Shown here piece after piece: positions 5,264 to 5,449 of a DNA stretch of 5,449 nt. Below the pieces are notes generated by a model. The model did no database searches. It was not told the origin of the DNA and worked only from the letters and a program-made list of their open reading frames with translations. Location: positions 1 through 5,449 of the forward strand of contig JBKQIY010000129.1 in assembly GCA_052148155.1 (NCBI GenBank). The letters are read 5' to 3'. This DNA is from JBBQER01 sp052148155 (lineage in GTDB: Bacteria > Actinomycetota > Acidimicrobiia > IMCC26256 > PALSA-610). Each line of letters opens with the position of its first letter. The first letter of the stretch is position 1. The translations under genes and the position numbers were made by a program.

Positions 5264-5449
5264 TCAGGTGGCGAGACTGGAGACGGCGACCGGGTGGTCG
5301 AATCCTTTGAGGGACCGCCGGCCGGCAGGCTCGTGGGAGACGCCGGCCAGGAGCGCAGCCGTGGCGGCATCGGTGAGAACTTCGCCCGGGACGGCTTGGT
5401 CGGTGAGTCTCGCAGCGAGGTTGACGATCGGGCCGTAGTAGTCGCCGTG
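5264..5449 (-). CDS. Class III adenylate/guanylate cyclase, C-terminal part only
   Basis: The last 61 codons of a minus-strand gene that continues beyond the right edge; the stop is TGA (plus 5264-5266). The visible sequence begins HGDYYGPIVNLAARL, the end of the class III cyclase catalytic domain. Asn10 and Arg14 of the fragment are the Asn/Arg pair, four residues apart, that stabilises the transition state in this family. PGEVLTDAAT and GRRSLKGFDHPVAV follow as in many actinobacterial cyclases, and the protein ends right after this domain. Substrate specificity residues lie outside the window, so cAMP versus cGMP cannot be decided, and upstream sensor or membrane domains are unseen. It converges on the protease gene with 135 bp between the stops. 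Confidence 0.85.
   Translation of the reverse strand, partial: HGDYYGPIVNLAARLTDQAVPGEVLTDAATAALLAGVSHEPAGRRSLKGFDHPVAVSSLAT

Overview
The window is high-GC DNA with GTG and TTG as well as ATG starts, TANNNT -10-like promoters with little -35, and one apparently leaderless gene. This suggests a high-GC actinobacterium. Protein style (DMT transporter, flavodoxin, HtpX-type protease, class III cyclase) would fit Acidimicrobiia (Ilumatobacter-like), but that assignment is an impression and was not searched.

Left part (1-1377): a plus-strand reading frame runs in from the left edge to 383. It carries a motif resembling the region after the catalytic core of phage/plasmid primase-polymerases and then becomes low-quality sequence around a perfect 10-bp hairpin. 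A TTG-started gene follows for a 10-helix DMT/EamA-type membrane transporter (388-1377) with an unusual basic tail.

Middle (1378-3417): about 700 bp has no convincing gene but is strongly G-rich on the plus strand. It holds a 13-bp-stem hairpin, long G runs and a small cluster of DnaA-box-like 9-mers. Next is a divergent pair: a 66-residue AlpA/excisionase-like helix-turn-helix protein on the minus strand and a tyrosine recombinase with a complete R-K-H-R-H-Y set on the plus strand. The 121 bp between them hold a plausible int promoter and an exact 9-bp direct repeat. Together this looks like the int/xis end of an integrated element, possibly a reduced one; primase-like, DnaA-box-like and int/xis parts are what integrating plasmids (for example actinomycete AICEs) carry, but the combination here is inferred.

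Right part (3487-5449) looks like ordinary chromosome. A flavodoxin gene on the minus strand converges on the recombinase gene. A divergent M48/HtpX-like membrane zinc protease gene (4205-5128) starts right at the predicted transcription start. The C-terminal end of a class III nucleotide cyclase enters from the right edge on the minus strand. Both convergent junctions contain hairpins that may act as terminators. No rRNA, tRNA, CRISPR array or insertion sequence was recognised.
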